Positions 51,967 to 60,490 of a stretch of 64,000 bases of DNA are shown piece after piece. Each line of letters starts with the position of its first letter. Position 1 is the stretch's first letter. The position numbers and the translations under genes are program-made. The DNA is from Pseudomonas gingeri (lineage in GTDB: Bacteria > Pseudomonadota > Gammaproteobacteria > Pseudomonadales > Pseudomonadaceae): NCBI RefSeq assembly GCF_013386165.1, contig NZ_JACAOS010000016.1, forward strand, positions 372,001 to 436,000. The letters run 5' to 3'. Below the pieces are notes generated by a model that searched no databases, was not told the origin of the DNA, and worked only from the letters and a program-made list of their open reading frames with translations.

Positions 51967-53130
51967 TCAGGCAAGGTTGAGCAGGCCGCCGATCAACGGC
52001 ACGATCAGCGCCGTGCTGATCGCCATCGACAGCACATTACCGATATACGGGTGCATATGCCCAGGAACTCGCCGCGATAGGGCAACGGCCAGCGGCGGTG
52101 CGATCAGCGCCCCGAGCAGGGCGCTGAGCATCACCACCAGCGTGCCGCCGCCATGGATCAGTACGGCGGCCGGTGCGACCGAGACAATAGGGATATAAGT
52201 CGGATACCAGCCTCGGGCCATCCATTGCCGCCGCCAGACGATCACGCCGATGGCTGACGCCAGGGCCTGGGCCGCGAGTATCGGCAACAGCAGGTCCGAG
52301 CCATAGGCCGGCCCGGCCGGATTCAGCCCGTAGGCCAGCAATACCCCCAGCAACAATCCCAGGCTCGCCCATTCGTTACCGAAAAACGGCGCTTCGGAAA
52401 AGTCCGCGAGTACCCGACGCATGCCCCAGACCAGCCCGTGATTGGCGGTTTTCGGCGCAGGCGCAGGCGCGGCAACCACAGGCTCGGGTTTCACCAGCGC
52501 CGGCCAACGCCGATACAAGGTAAAGGCGATCACACTACCGAAGGCCATTCCCAGCACATTGCCGACCACCGCCGGCAGGTCCAATGGAACGCAGACAAAA
52601 TTGACCAGCAACAGACACAACGGCGTCACCAGCAGCGCACCCATGAAGGCCCCGTTGATCGCGATCCGCATGCCCGCGCCAAACAGCAGCACGGTGGCGG
52701 CGGGCACCGAGACGAAGGCGGCGAAGGTCGGTTGCCAGCCATACCGCGGCACGCTCCAGCCCCACAACAGATTGCTCAACAGCAGGCCCAGCAGTGAACT
52801 GCCGATCAGCCAGGGCCACAGGCCGCTGCCATAACAAATGGCAAAGCCCTGCCAGGCCTTGCCCCGACGATGAGCCCAGTGGGCCAGGCCGGCACCGGCC
52901 AGCAGGCCCAGTGAAGCCAGCTCATGTTTGTAGAAGGCCATTTCGCTGATATCGCCGAGTACCCAGCGCAGCCAGGCGCCGGGGGCGGGCAGGTTTTCCA
53001 TCATGTGCAGGTAGCCGGAGCCGTCGAAGGGCTGGCTGGGCAGATTCAGCCAGACCAGCAGCAAGCCCGAAGCAATCAGGCCGAGGCCGAACAGGCCGGC
53101 GAGCCGACCCGGGTTGGAGGCAATGTTCAT
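51967..53130 (-). CDS. integral membrane protein with two similar halves, function unknown
   Basis: A 387-residue hydrophobic protein with about ten to twelve membrane segments; the ATG at 53130 follows AGGGGG. Two halves align by eye: ELASLGLLAGAGLAHW with EWASLGLLLGVLLAYG, GWQPTFAAFVSVPAATVL with GWYPTYIPIVSVAPAAVL, and VVGNVLGMAFGSVIAF with YIGNVLSMAISTALIV. The architecture suggests a transporter or channel formed by gene duplication. I do not recognise the family. It begins 11 bp after the amidase gene, so it may carry the substrate or product of that pathway. Confidence 0.75.
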   Translation of the reverse strand: MNIASNPGRLAGLFGLGLIASGLLLVWLNLPSQPFDGSGYLHMMENLPAPGAWLRWVLGDISEMAFYKHELASLGLLAGAGLAHWAHRRGKAWQGFAICYGSGLWPWLIGSSLLGLLLSNLLWGWSVPRYGWQPTFAAFVSVPAATVLLFGAGMRIAINGAFMGALLVTPLCLLLVNFVCVPLDLPAVVGNVLGMAFGSVIAFTLYRRWPALVKPEPVVAAPAPAPKTANHGLVWGMRRVLADFSEAPFFGNEWASLGLLLGVLLAYGLNPAGPAYGSDLLLPILAAQALASAIGVIVWRRQWMARGWYPTYIPIVSVAPAAVLIHGGGTLVVMLSALLGALIAPPLAVALSRRVPGHMHPYIGNVLSMAISTALIVPLIGGLLNLA

Positions 53131-53141
53131 ATCGACCCCCT

Positions 53142-54038
53142 TCAACGCGGCAGGCAAGGATGTCGGGTGTAGCCGAGCATGCCGTCGTAGAGGTCGGTCC
53201 GGCGGTCCCTGGGCAGGTCGTTCAGGCTGTTCCAGATCGGCGCGCTGCGGGCGCTGACCAGATCGATATCGGCAAACAGCACGGCCTCATCGATGGGTGA
53301 GGCCACCTCGCTGAGCGGCCAGCCGTTGGTCCCGGCGATCAACGAGCAGCCAAGGAAGCGTTCGCCGCGATCGCTGCCGACGCGATTGGCCGCGGCAATA
53401 AACACGTTATTGACGTGGGCGGCGGTGATGGTCAGGTACGAGGCCATGCATTTGCCGGTCTCGTCGAACAGCGGCGGCGGGGTCCAGACCCAGTTGTTCA
53501 GGCTGCAGATGATATCCGCTCCCTGCTGGCTCAACAGGCGCGGCACTTCGGGAAACCAGATGTCCCAGCAGATCATCAGGCCGATCCGCCCGATGGGTGT
53601 ATCGAAAACCGGAAAACCGCTATCACCCGGGGTGAACCAGAGTTTCTCCTCATTCCACAAATGCGCCTTGCGGTACTTGCCGATAAAACCGCTCGGGCCG
53701 ACCAGCACCGCCGTGTCGTACAACTGCACCCCGTCACATTCGGCGACACCGGCCGCCAGGTAGATCCGATGTTCCTGTGCGAAATTTACCCAGGCCTGCA
53801 CGCTGGGGCCTGCCGGTACCGCCTCGGCATGGGCGAAAGCCTCCTGGCGGTTCTGGAAGCTGTAGCCGGTGTTGGCCAGTTCCGGCAGCACGATCAGGTC
53901 GGCACCGCCGCGCACGGCCTGGCCCGCCAGCAACAGGCTGCGGTCCAGGTTATACGGGGTGTGGGCGACGCCGGCCTGGGGATCGAATTGCACGACGGCA
54001 ACACGGACGGGACTGACGGCGGGGCGAGATTCGTTCAT
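53142..54038 (-). CDS. nitrilase-superfamily carbon-nitrogen hydrolase (amidase-like)
   Basis: A 298-residue enzyme with the catalytic triad of the superfamily: Glu in VLPELANTGY, Lys in KYRKAHLWNEE and Cys in LMICWDIWFPEVPRLL. The Glu-Lys-Cys layout and ANRVGSDRGERFLG fit the branch of aliphatic/R-stereoselective amidases. It most likely cleaves an amide to an acid and ammonia. The neighbouring flavoenzyme gene, transcribed before it, is of the type that turns amino acids into amides, so the two would act in sequence. I take the ATG at 54038; one at 54053 is possible. The true amide is unknown. Confidence 0.83.
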   Translation of the reverse strand: MNESRPAVSPVRVAVVQFDPQAGVAHTPYNLDRSLLLAGQAVRGGADLIVLPELANTGYSFQNRQEAFAHAEAVPAGPSVQAWVNFAQEHRIYLAAGVAECDGVQLYDTAVLVGPSGFIGKYRKAHLWNEEKLWFTPGDSGFPVFDTPIGRIGLMICWDIWFPEVPRLLSQQGADIICSLNNWVWTPPPLFDETGKCMASYLTITAAHVNNVFIAAANRVGSDRGERFLGCSLIAGTNGWPLSEVASPIDEAVLFADIDLVSARSAPIWNSLNDLPRDRRTDLYDGMLGYTRHPCLPR

Positions 54039-54147
54039 GTGAGGGGCTCTCATTGTTGTTATTCAACCCGAATGGGTTGGTACGACTATGAGAAGCCATT
54101 CAATGGATGGTGTATGTCGGTGGTCCTCTGGTAAGTCAGTCGGCTAT

Positions 54148-54167
54148 TTCCCAGGTCTACCTGGGAA
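54148..54167. repeat. perfect hairpin across the flavoenzyme stop codon
   Basis: TTCCCAGGT and ACCTGGGAA are separated by two bases, and the minus-strand stop codon of the flavoenzyme gene lies in the turn. It may slow decay of the message or end translation-coupled reading. Confidence 0.5.
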
Positions 54168-56130
54168 TATTGAACGCGATGAGTGGGCTGTTGGCAGGTG
54201 GTCGCCCGCCGTATTCGGGGTAGTGTTTCAGGCTGAAACCCCCATTGAAGGTTGCGCCGGTGCGCTGACACAGATGGATCGTGGCATCGAGGGCGCCGCG
54301 CAGGCAGGGCTCGGTCCAGCCGGCGTCGACCGAAAAGGATTCGCCGCACAGGTAGAGCCCGGAGTGGGCGGAATAGTGGCGGTTGTAGTTCATCAGATCG
54401 ATGGCTTCGTAATAGGTACCGGGGCGATAGAGCTTGGCGGCGCCGAGGGCATTGCGATCACTCATCCAGCGATGCACGGCGGCTTTTTGTGTATCGATGT
54501 AAGGCGAGATCCGCCGATTGATATTGCTCGCCTGCAGCAGTATCCGATCCAGTTCACCGACACATTTCTCCACCAGTTCCTGGTCCGAAAACAGCGCGAG
54601 TTTGGTCGCATCGTCCTCCCAGGTGTAACTCAGCAGGATGCAGTCATAAGGGTAGGTGTCGTTGTAACTGTAGGTGTACATGTCATGGATCAGGCTGTCG
54701 GTGACCAGCGCCTGGGGGATGCCATGGGGTTCGCTGAAAAAGCTTTTTTTCAGCGGTGCAAACACCTTGCAGCTGGTTTCCCAGTGGGCGGTCTTGTAGG
54801 CACTGCGGATATGGAACGGCAGCATCCGCTCGTCGAATCCCTTGAGTTCGACAGTGGTTTCGATCAGCCAGGACGGCAGGGTGAGGATCACCGAATCGAA
54901 GACCTCGCTGCGATGCTCGCGGCGCTGCGGATCGTTCCATTGCCAGGCGTAGTCGACGCGAATCTGCTGGTTGGGCAGTTTGCTCAGGCCGTTGACCTGG
55001 GCCTGGGTGGCGAAGCCGGCACCGCGTTGTCGGCAATGGTCGTAGAAGGACAGGCCGCGCTCTTCGACCGGCATGAACAACAGGCACTCGTCCAGGGCGG
55101 CGACACCGAGGTAGCGGGGGGCGTCGAAGGCCAGGCCGTTGCAGTCGAGCAGCGGGCCGGCCTGCAGGTGGGGTGACGGCAGCGGATCGCCGCGCTCATC
55201 GACGCGGCCGTGCATCAATTGCAGGTGATTGCTGAAACCGAAGATGGCGGTGCGGATCGGGTACAGGCTGCAGGCGTCATAGAACGCGCCCCAACTGCCG
55301 TCACCGATGCCGATGGCGTAGAAGATCGCCGACTCTTCGGCGCTCATGCCCACGCCGCCGAAGTTGCCCGGGTCGTCCGCTTGCCAGTGACTGAGGGGCG
55401 GCAGTGTGACGAGGTTGCGAAACGACAGGCTCTCATAACGCTCGACAATCGCCGACCAGAGGTTTTCCCAGCCATCGCTGGCGTAGTGGATTTCCACCTG
55501 GCGGGTCATGCGGTCAGCGAAGAGACGCCATTTTTGGTGAACCTGCTTCAGCAGTTTTCCCGGTGGCGGGGTCTGCCCGTCACGGTTGTCCCAGATCAGC
55601 ATCCGCGGGGTTTCCTGCCCCTCCAGTCGGCCCTCTCGGAGGAAGATCCCGGTGCTCCTGACCTGGGCGCTGCCCGGGTTGGCGAAGTCCGAAAGGCGTA
55701 GCTTGAACTGCTCGGTGTAGTGCGCCAGTACGGAGCGCCCTTGCAACGGTGTCTCGTCGGCGCGGTTGAAGTACGGCAGGCGCATCGCGCCCATTTCAAA
55801 GGGGGTGGAACCGGTGGTCGCAGGCTGGCTTTTGTCGATCACACTCAGGTGCCGGCCACCGATGCGCCGGGACTGTTCGAGCAGGGTGATGTCGGTGAAG
55901 CCGCAGCGCAGCAGTTCGTGAGCCGCGCTGAGGCCGGTGACGCCGGCGCCGATGATGCAGATCCGATGGGCGCGGTTAGTGGCGCGGGCGACGCCGCCGG
56001 GTTGTTCGACCAGCCGGCGATAGTCGAAGCACAGGTCCGGCGGATTGGGGAAGCGGGCGCGCCAGGCGCGGTTGGGTTCCACCGTCGGGGTTGGGAAAGA
56101 GGGCTGCTGTTGAGCCAATCCAATAGGCAT
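54157..56130 (-). CDS. flavin monoamine oxidase-like amino-acid 2-monooxygenase
   Basis: A 657-residue FAD enzyme of the tryptophan/lysine/phenylalanine 2-monooxygenase group. The FAD-binding Rossmann motif is ICIIGAGVTGLSAAHELL at about residue 57, followed by EQSRRIGGR, FEMGAMRLPYF, and near the C-terminus SYTWEDDATKL and the flavin-site SVDAGWTEPCLRGALDA. These enzymes convert an amino acid to the amide one carbon shorter. It is the first gene of an operon with an amidase and a membrane protein. The substrate is unknown; tryptophan is one option. It resembles IaaM at motif level only, not closely overall. A strong AAGGAG precedes the ATG. Confidence 0.82.
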   Translation of the reverse strand: MPIGLAQQQPSFPTPTVEPNRAWRARFPNPPDLCFDYRRLVEQPGGVARATNRAHRICIIGAGVTGLSAAHELLRCGFTDITLLEQSRRIGGRHLSVIDKSQPATTGSTPFEMGAMRLPYFNRADETPLQGRSVLAHYTEQFKLRLSDFANPGSAQVRSTGIFLREGRLEGQETPRMLIWDNRDGQTPPPGKLLKQVHQKWRLFADRMTRQVEIHYASDGWENLWSAIVERYESLSFRNLVTLPPLSHWQADDPGNFGGVGMSAEESAIFYAIGIGDGSWGAFYDACSLYPIRTAIFGFSNHLQLMHGRVDERGDPLPSPHLQAGPLLDCNGLAFDAPRYLGVAALDECLLFMPVEERGLSFYDHCRQRGAGFATQAQVNGLSKLPNQQIRVDYAWQWNDPQRREHRSEVFDSVILTLPSWLIETTVELKGFDERMLPFHIRSAYKTAHWETSCKVFAPLKKSFFSEPHGIPQALVTDSLIHDMYTYSYNDTYPYDCILLSYTWEDDATKLALFSDQELVEKCVGELDRILLQASNINRRISPYIDTQKAAVHRWMSDRNALGAAKLYRPGTYYEAIDLMNYNRHYSAHSGLYLCGESFSVDAGWTEPCLRGALDATIHLCQRTGATFNGGFSLKHYPEYGGRPPANSPLIAFNIPR

Positions 56131-56267
56131 GGTCGACGCTCCTTGTCAGTGGCAATCGGTAGTGATTGCCGGAGCGAGTCTACGAAGGCGAGGGCAGGGT
56201 GCTGTGGTAATTAATTATGCAAGGTCGAGCGCCTGTTTCAGCTAGTGTCGAAACAGGCGCACGGACT

Positions 56268-57263
56268 TCACGCCGCTTGCTGGAACTGCTGGCGGTACTG
56301 GTTGGGGGACAGCTCGGTGTGCTGGCGGAACAGGCGCGCAAAGAAGCTCGCATCGTCATAGCCGACTTCATAACTGATGGTCTTGATGCTCTTGCGGGTG
56401 CCCGACAGCAGGCCCTTGGCGGTCTCGATGCGCAGGCGTTGCAGGTAGTGCAACGGCTTGTCGCCGGTGGCGGTCTGGAAGCGGCGCATGAAGTTGCGAA
56501 TGCTCATGCCGTGCTCCCGGGCGACATCCTCGAAGCGGAACTTGTCGGCGAAATGCTCTTCGAGCCATTGCTGGATCTGCAGGATGATCACATCCTGGTG
56601 CAGTTTCTGGCCGCCGAAACCGATACGCCCCGGGGCATAGCTGCGCTGGACCTCATAGAGGATATCGCGGGCCACGGCCTGGGCCACGTTGGCTCCGCAG
56701 AAACGTTCGATCAGGTAGATATAGAGGTCGCAGGCCGAGGTGGTGCCGCCGGCGCAGTACAGGTTGTCGGCGTCGGTCAGGTGCTTGTCCTGGTTCAGGT
56801 GGACGTTGGGGTAACGTTCGCTGAAGGCGTTGAAGAAACGCCAGTAGGTGGTTGCTTCCTTGCCGTCGAGCAAGCCGGCTTCGGCCAGCCAGAACACGCC
56901 GGTGGCCTCGCCGCAGAGCACGGCGCCGCGGGCATGCTGCGCGCGCAGCCAGGGCATGACCTGTGGGTAACGTTGGCAAAGGGTTTCGAAATCGTCCCAG
57001 AACGCGGGGAGGATGATCACGTCGGCATCTTCCAGGCCGCCGTCCACTGGCAGGATCACATCGCTGAAACTGCACACCGGTTTACCGTCGGGGCTGACCA
57101 GGCGAGTCTCGAAGGCCTTGGTGAGTCCCTGGCCGAGCTGTTTGCCGTAGCGCAGGCTGGCGAGGTGAAAGAAATCCTTGGCTTGCATGAGAGTGGAAGC
57201 GAATACCCGGTCGATAGCCAGGATGCTGACGCGCCGCAAGGGCGTGGAGAGTGGATTAGCCAT
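56268..57263 (-). CDS. GlxA-family regulator (DJ-1/PfpI domain plus AraC HTH)
   Basis: A 331-residue regulator. The DJ-1-like half has VSILAIDRVFASTLMQAKD, IILPAFWDD, AVLCGEATGVFWLAEAG and YCAGGTTSACDLYIYLI. The AraC half holds FEDVAREHGMSIRNFMRRF and TISYEVGYDDASFFARLF. It is encoded just upstream of the flavoenzyme operon on the same strand (137-bp gap), so it is a good candidate activator of that operon. Its ligand would be expected to be an amino acid or amine. It is divergent from the acyl-CoA dehydrogenase gene. Confidence 0.87.
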   Translation of the reverse strand: MANPLSTPLRRVSILAIDRVFASTLMQAKDFFHLASLRYGKQLGQGLTKAFETRLVSPDGKPVCSFSDVILPVDGGLEDADVIILPAFWDDFETLCQRYPQVMPWLRAQHARGAVLCGEATGVFWLAEAGLLDGKEATTYWRFFNAFSERYPNVHLNQDKHLTDADNLYCAGGTTSACDLYIYLIERFCGANVAQAVARDILYEVQRSYAPGRIGFGGQKLHQDVIILQIQQWLEEHFADKFRFEDVAREHGMSIRNFMRRFQTATGDKPLHYLQRLRIETAKGLLSGTRKSIKTISYEVGYDDASFFARLFRQHTELSPNQYRQQFQQAA

Positions 57264-57426
57264 AATTCCATTGTTCTTATTAGCGGAAGGTTCTTATAGG
57301 GGCAAAGCGGTCAACAGACGGCTGGATCGTCTTATTTTTTGTCGCATGTGTCCAGTGTTACCCGGTAAAACACTGGCATAGGCTCTACGGGCCAATCACG
57401 GCTTCCGTGTCCATGCAGGTGCCCCG

Positions 57427-58563
57427 ATGATCCCCAGAACCCTGTTCAGTTCCGAGCACGAACTGTTTCGCAGCAGTGTGCGCAAGTTTTTCGAACTGGA
57501 GGCGGTACCCTTCCATGCGCAGTGGGAGAAACGTGGTTATGTCGACCGTGAGCTGTGGAACAAGGCCGGGGCACAGGGGATGCTCTGTTCCCATCTGCCG
57601 GAGGCCTATGGCGGCATGGCGGCGGACTTTCTCTACAGCGCCGTGGTGATCGAGGAGATCAGCCGACTGGGCTTGAGCGGCATCGGTTTCTCCCTGCACT
57701 CGGACATTGTCGCGCCTTATATCCTGCATTACGGCAGCGAGGCGCTGAAGCTCAAGTACCTGCCCAAGCTGGTATCCGGCGAGATGGTCACGGCCATCGC
57801 GATGACCGAGCCGGGCGCCGGCTCGGACCTGCAAGGGGTGAAGACCACGGCGGTGCTGGACGGTGACGACTATGTGCTCAACGGTTCGAAGACCTTTATC
57901 ACCAACGGCTTTCTCGCTGACCTGGTGATTGTTGTCGCCAAGACCGATCCGAAAGCCGGGGCCAAGGGCACCAGCCTGTTTCTGGTCGAAGCCGATACGC
58001 CGGGGTTCGCCAAGGGCAAGCGCCTGGAAAAAGTCGGGATGAAGGCCCAGGACACGTCCGAGCTGTTTTTCCAGGATGTGCGGGTGCCCAGGGAAAACCT
58101 GTTGGGGCAGGCGGGGCAGGGTTTCGCCTATCTGATGCAGGAGTTGCCCCAGGAACGCCTGACGGTGGCGATAGGGGGCCTGGCTGCGGCCGAGGCGGCG
58201 TTGCAGTGGACGCTGGAGTACACCCGCGAGCGCAAGGCCTTTGGCAAATCCATTGCCGATTTTCAGAACACCCGTTTCAAGCTGGCGGAAATGGCCACTG
58301 AGATCCAGATCGGCCGGGTGTTTGTCGACCGCTGCCTGGAGTTGCATCTGCAAGGCCAGCTCGATGTGCCGACGGCGGCGATGGCCAAGTACTGGGGCAC
58401 CGACCTGCAATGCAAGGTGCTCGACGAGTGCGTGCAGTTGCACGGAGGCTACGGTTTCATGTGGGAATACCCGGTGGCCCGGGCCTGGGCGGATGCGCGG
58501 GTGCAGCGCATCTATGCGGGGACCAATGAGATCATGAAGGAGATCATTGCCCGGTCGCTGTGA
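57427..58563 (+). CDS. acyl-CoA dehydrogenase, long-chain (LCAD) type
   Basis: A 378-residue flavoenzyme that oxidises an acyl-CoA to the 2-enoyl-CoA. MTEPGAGSDL and the C-terminal QLHGGYGFMWEYPVARAWADAR are the family motifs. The C-terminal YxGT position is Ala (IYAGTNEIM), where short/medium-chain enzymes have the catalytic Glu; the base is instead Glu264 in LEYTRERKAFGK, as in mammalian LCAD and isovaleryl-CoA dehydrogenases. The ORF has no clear strong ribosome site. Its neighbours downstream (aldo/keto reductase, then rplM) match those in P. aeruginosa, so it is part of the conserved core. Confidence 0.88.
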   Translation: MIPRTLFSSEHELFRSSVRKFFELEAVPFHAQWEKRGYVDRELWNKAGAQGMLCSHLPEAYGGMAADFLYSAVVIEEISRLGLSGIGFSLHSDIVAPYILHYGSEALKLKYLPKLVSGEMVTAIAMTEPGAGSDLQGVKTTAVLDGDDYVLNGSKTFITNGFLADLVIVVAKTDPKAGAKGTSLFLVEADTPGFAKGKRLEKVGMKAQDTSELFFQDVRVPRENLLGQAGQGFAYLMQELPQERLTVAIGGLAAAEAALQWTLEYTRERKAFGKSIADFQNTRFKLAEMATEIQIGRVFVDRCLELHLQGQLDVPTAAMAKYWGTDLQCKVLDECVQLHGGYGFMWEYPVARAWADARVQRIYAGTNEIMKEIIARSL

Positions 58564-58604
58564 CGGGCAAGTGTTTAAGGAAGTTTGAAGCCGAGCACGG
58601 TTTT

Positions 58605-58736
58605 GTGGCGAGCGGGCTTGCCCGCGCTCGGCTGCGAAGCAGTCGTCAAACCGGTGACTGCGTTTTTGCCTGGCACAATGAGGTTGCCGGTTTTAGGGTC
58701 GCTTCGCGACCCAGCGCGGGCAAGCCCGCTCGCCAC
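58605..58736. repeat. REPIN (paired inverted REP elements)
   Basis: Same family and arms as the elements at 10131-10262 and 19555-19685, here between the convergent acyl-CoA dehydrogenase and aldo/keto reductase genes. Confidence 0.85.
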
Positions 58737-58761
58737 CAATCCCGGCCAGGCTTGAGAGCGC

Positions 58762-59802
58762 TTACGGCGCCGGGTTCGGGTGATCCTTGTGGATCGCCTC
58801 GATGCCCGCCAGCACTTCCTCCGACAACTTCAGATCGGCACTGGCAATGTTGCTGTCCAGTTGCTCCAGTGTCGTGGCCCCGATGATGTTGCTGGTGACG
58901 AACGCTTGCTGGGTCACAAACGCCAGGGCCATCTGCGCCGGGTCCAGGCCGTGTTCACGGGCCAGGGCAACGTAGCGGCTGCAAGCGGCTTCCGATTGCG
59001 GGTTGAAATAACGGCTGAAGCGGCTGTACAGGCTCAGGCGCGCCTTGTCCGGCCGTGCGCCGCCTTCATACTTGCCCGACAGGAAACCGAACGCCATCGG
59101 CGAGTACGCCAGCAGGCCGCACTGTTCACGCAGGGCGACTTCCGCCAGGCCCACTTCGAAGCTGCGGTTGAGCAGGTTGTAGGGGTTCTGGATCGACACC
59201 GCCCGCGGCCAGCCACGACGCTCGGCCTCGAGCAGGAATTTCATGGTGCCCCACGGCGTTTCGTTGGACAGGCCGATATGACGGATCTTGCCGGCCTTGA
59301 CCTGCTCGTCCAGCGCTTCGAGGATTTCTTCGATCGGCGTGAAGTCCTCATCGGCCTTGTGCTTGTAGCCCAGTTGGCCGAAGAAATTGGTGCTGCGCTC
59401 CGGCCAGTGCAACTGGTAGAGGTCGATCCAGTCGGTCTGCAGGCGCTTGAGGCTGGCATCCAGGGCTTCGACGATATGCCGGCGGTTGTGCTTGAGCTGG
59501 CCGTCGCGGATATAGCCGATGCCATTGCCGGGGCCGGCGATCTTGCTCGCCAGGATCCAGTCGGCCCGGTCGCCACGCTGCTTGAACCAGTTGCCGATCA
59601 TGCGCTCGGTGCTGGCGTAGGTTTCGGCCTTGGGCGGCACCGGGTACATCTCGGCGGTGTCGATGAAATTGATCCCGGCACCTTTCGCCCGTTCGATCTG
59701 GGCAAAGGCTTGATCCTGAGTGTTCTGCTCGCCCCAGGTCATGGTTCCCAGGCAAATTGCGCTCACATTCAGGTCGGTCCGGCCTAGCTGGCGGTATTCC
59801 AT
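58762..59802 (-). CDS. NADP(H)-dependent aldo/keto reductase, Tas-like
   Basis: A 346-residue aldo/keto reductase. I take the ATG at 59802, which has AGAGGAG six bases upstream; an in-frame ATG at 59856 lacks such a site. The AKR features are MEYRQLGRTDLNVSAICLGT, INFIDTAEMYPVPPKAET with the catalytic Tyr, DWILASKIAGPG with the Lys, and DLYQLHWPER with the His. The Tas group reduces aldehydes and ketones and is linked to tyrosine-auxotrophy suppression in E. coli. It is divergent from rplM. The physiological substrate is unknown. Confidence 0.9.
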   Translation of the reverse strand: MEYRQLGRTDLNVSAICLGTMTWGEQNTQDQAFAQIERAKGAGINFIDTAEMYPVPPKAETYASTERMIGNWFKQRGDRADWILASKIAGPGNGIGYIRDGQLKHNRRHIVEALDASLKRLQTDWIDLYQLHWPERSTNFFGQLGYKHKADEDFTPIEEILEALDEQVKAGKIRHIGLSNETPWGTMKFLLEAERRGWPRAVSIQNPYNLLNRSFEVGLAEVALREQCGLLAYSPMAFGFLSGKYEGGARPDKARLSLYSRFSRYFNPQSEAACSRYVALAREHGLDPAQMALAFVTQQAFVTSNIIGATTLEQLDSNIASADLKLSEEVLAGIEAIHKDHPNPAP

Positions 59803-59972
59803 TGGCTGCTCCTCTGGGAAAACGACCATAAAAGCAGGTTGAAATTTTTTTCGCAATCTGCATAATTACGCACCTCTTTATGCAGTGGAAGTGATGCGCC
59901 GCCGCCAAAGAATCTTGCCGTTGAACGGACGCACCGACCCGAGCCCCCGAAAGCGTCTGTATCCGGCTGCCT

Positions 59973-60000
59973 TTGACCTTGTCAAAGTACGCACTATTCA
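59973..60000 (+). promoter_or_regulatory. promoter of the rplM-rpsI operon
   Basis: TTGACC (59973-59978) and TATTCA (59995-60000) are 16 bases apart, about 48 bases before the start of rplM. A CCGCC/GGCGG hairpin at about 60008-60029 follows in the leader, where E. coli L13 exerts feedback control; that role here is not shown. Confidence 0.5.
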
Positions 60001-60047
60001 GTAAGATCCGCCGTCTTATTTACAGGCGGCCCCTGAGGCTATAAAGA

Positions 60048-60476
60048 ATGAAAACTTTTACTGCTAAACCGGAAACAGTTAAGCGCGACTGGTTTATCGT
60101 CGACGCTGCTGGTCAGACCCTGGGTCGTCTGGCCACCGAAATCGCGAGCCGCCTGCGTGGCAAGCACAAAGCCGAATACACTCCGCACGTTGACACCGGT
60201 GACTACATCGTTGTTATCAATGCTGAGCAGATTCGTGTGACCGGTGCTAAAACCACCGACAAAATGTACTACTCCCACTCCGGTTTCCCGGGCGGCATCA
60301 AGTCGATCAACTTCGAAAAGTTGATCGCTAAAGCCCCTGAGCGCGTGATCGAGACCGCGGTCAAAGGCATGCTGCCTAAGAACCCGCTGGGTCGCGACAT
60401 GTACCGTAAGCTGAAAGTCTATGCGGGCGCTGTTCACCCTCATACTGCTCAGCAGCCCCAAGAACTGAAGATTTAA
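60048..60476 (+). CDS. rplM: 50S ribosomal protein L13
   Basis: A 142-residue protein, the usual length. L13 is an early-assembly protein of the large subunit. KTFTAKPETVKRDWFIVDA, GRLATEIASRLRGKHK, HTYHVDTGDYI-type PHVDTGDYIVV and the end KVYAGAVHPHTAQQPQEL are characteristic. It lies 14 bp upstream of rpsI in the universal rplM-rpsI operon. Its codon usage is strongly biased to preferred codons, as expected of a highly expressed gene. Confidence 0.99.
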   Translation: MKTFTAKPETVKRDWFIVDAAGQTLGRLATEIASRLRGKHKAEYTPHVDTGDYIVVINAEQIRVTGAKTTDKMYYSHSGFPGGIKSINFEKLIAKAPERVIETAVKGMLPKNPLGRDMYRKLKVYAGAVHPHTAQQPQELKI

Positions 60477-60490
60477 CGGAATAGTTCATT

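Noticed and set aside
51637..52080. A 147-codon open frame with a repeated peptide, and a ~180-codon N-terminal extension of the asparaginase on the other strand
   Set aside because: Both result from the 126-bp repeat, whose length is divisible by three; neither has a ribosome site, and the asparaginase has a proper start at 51425.
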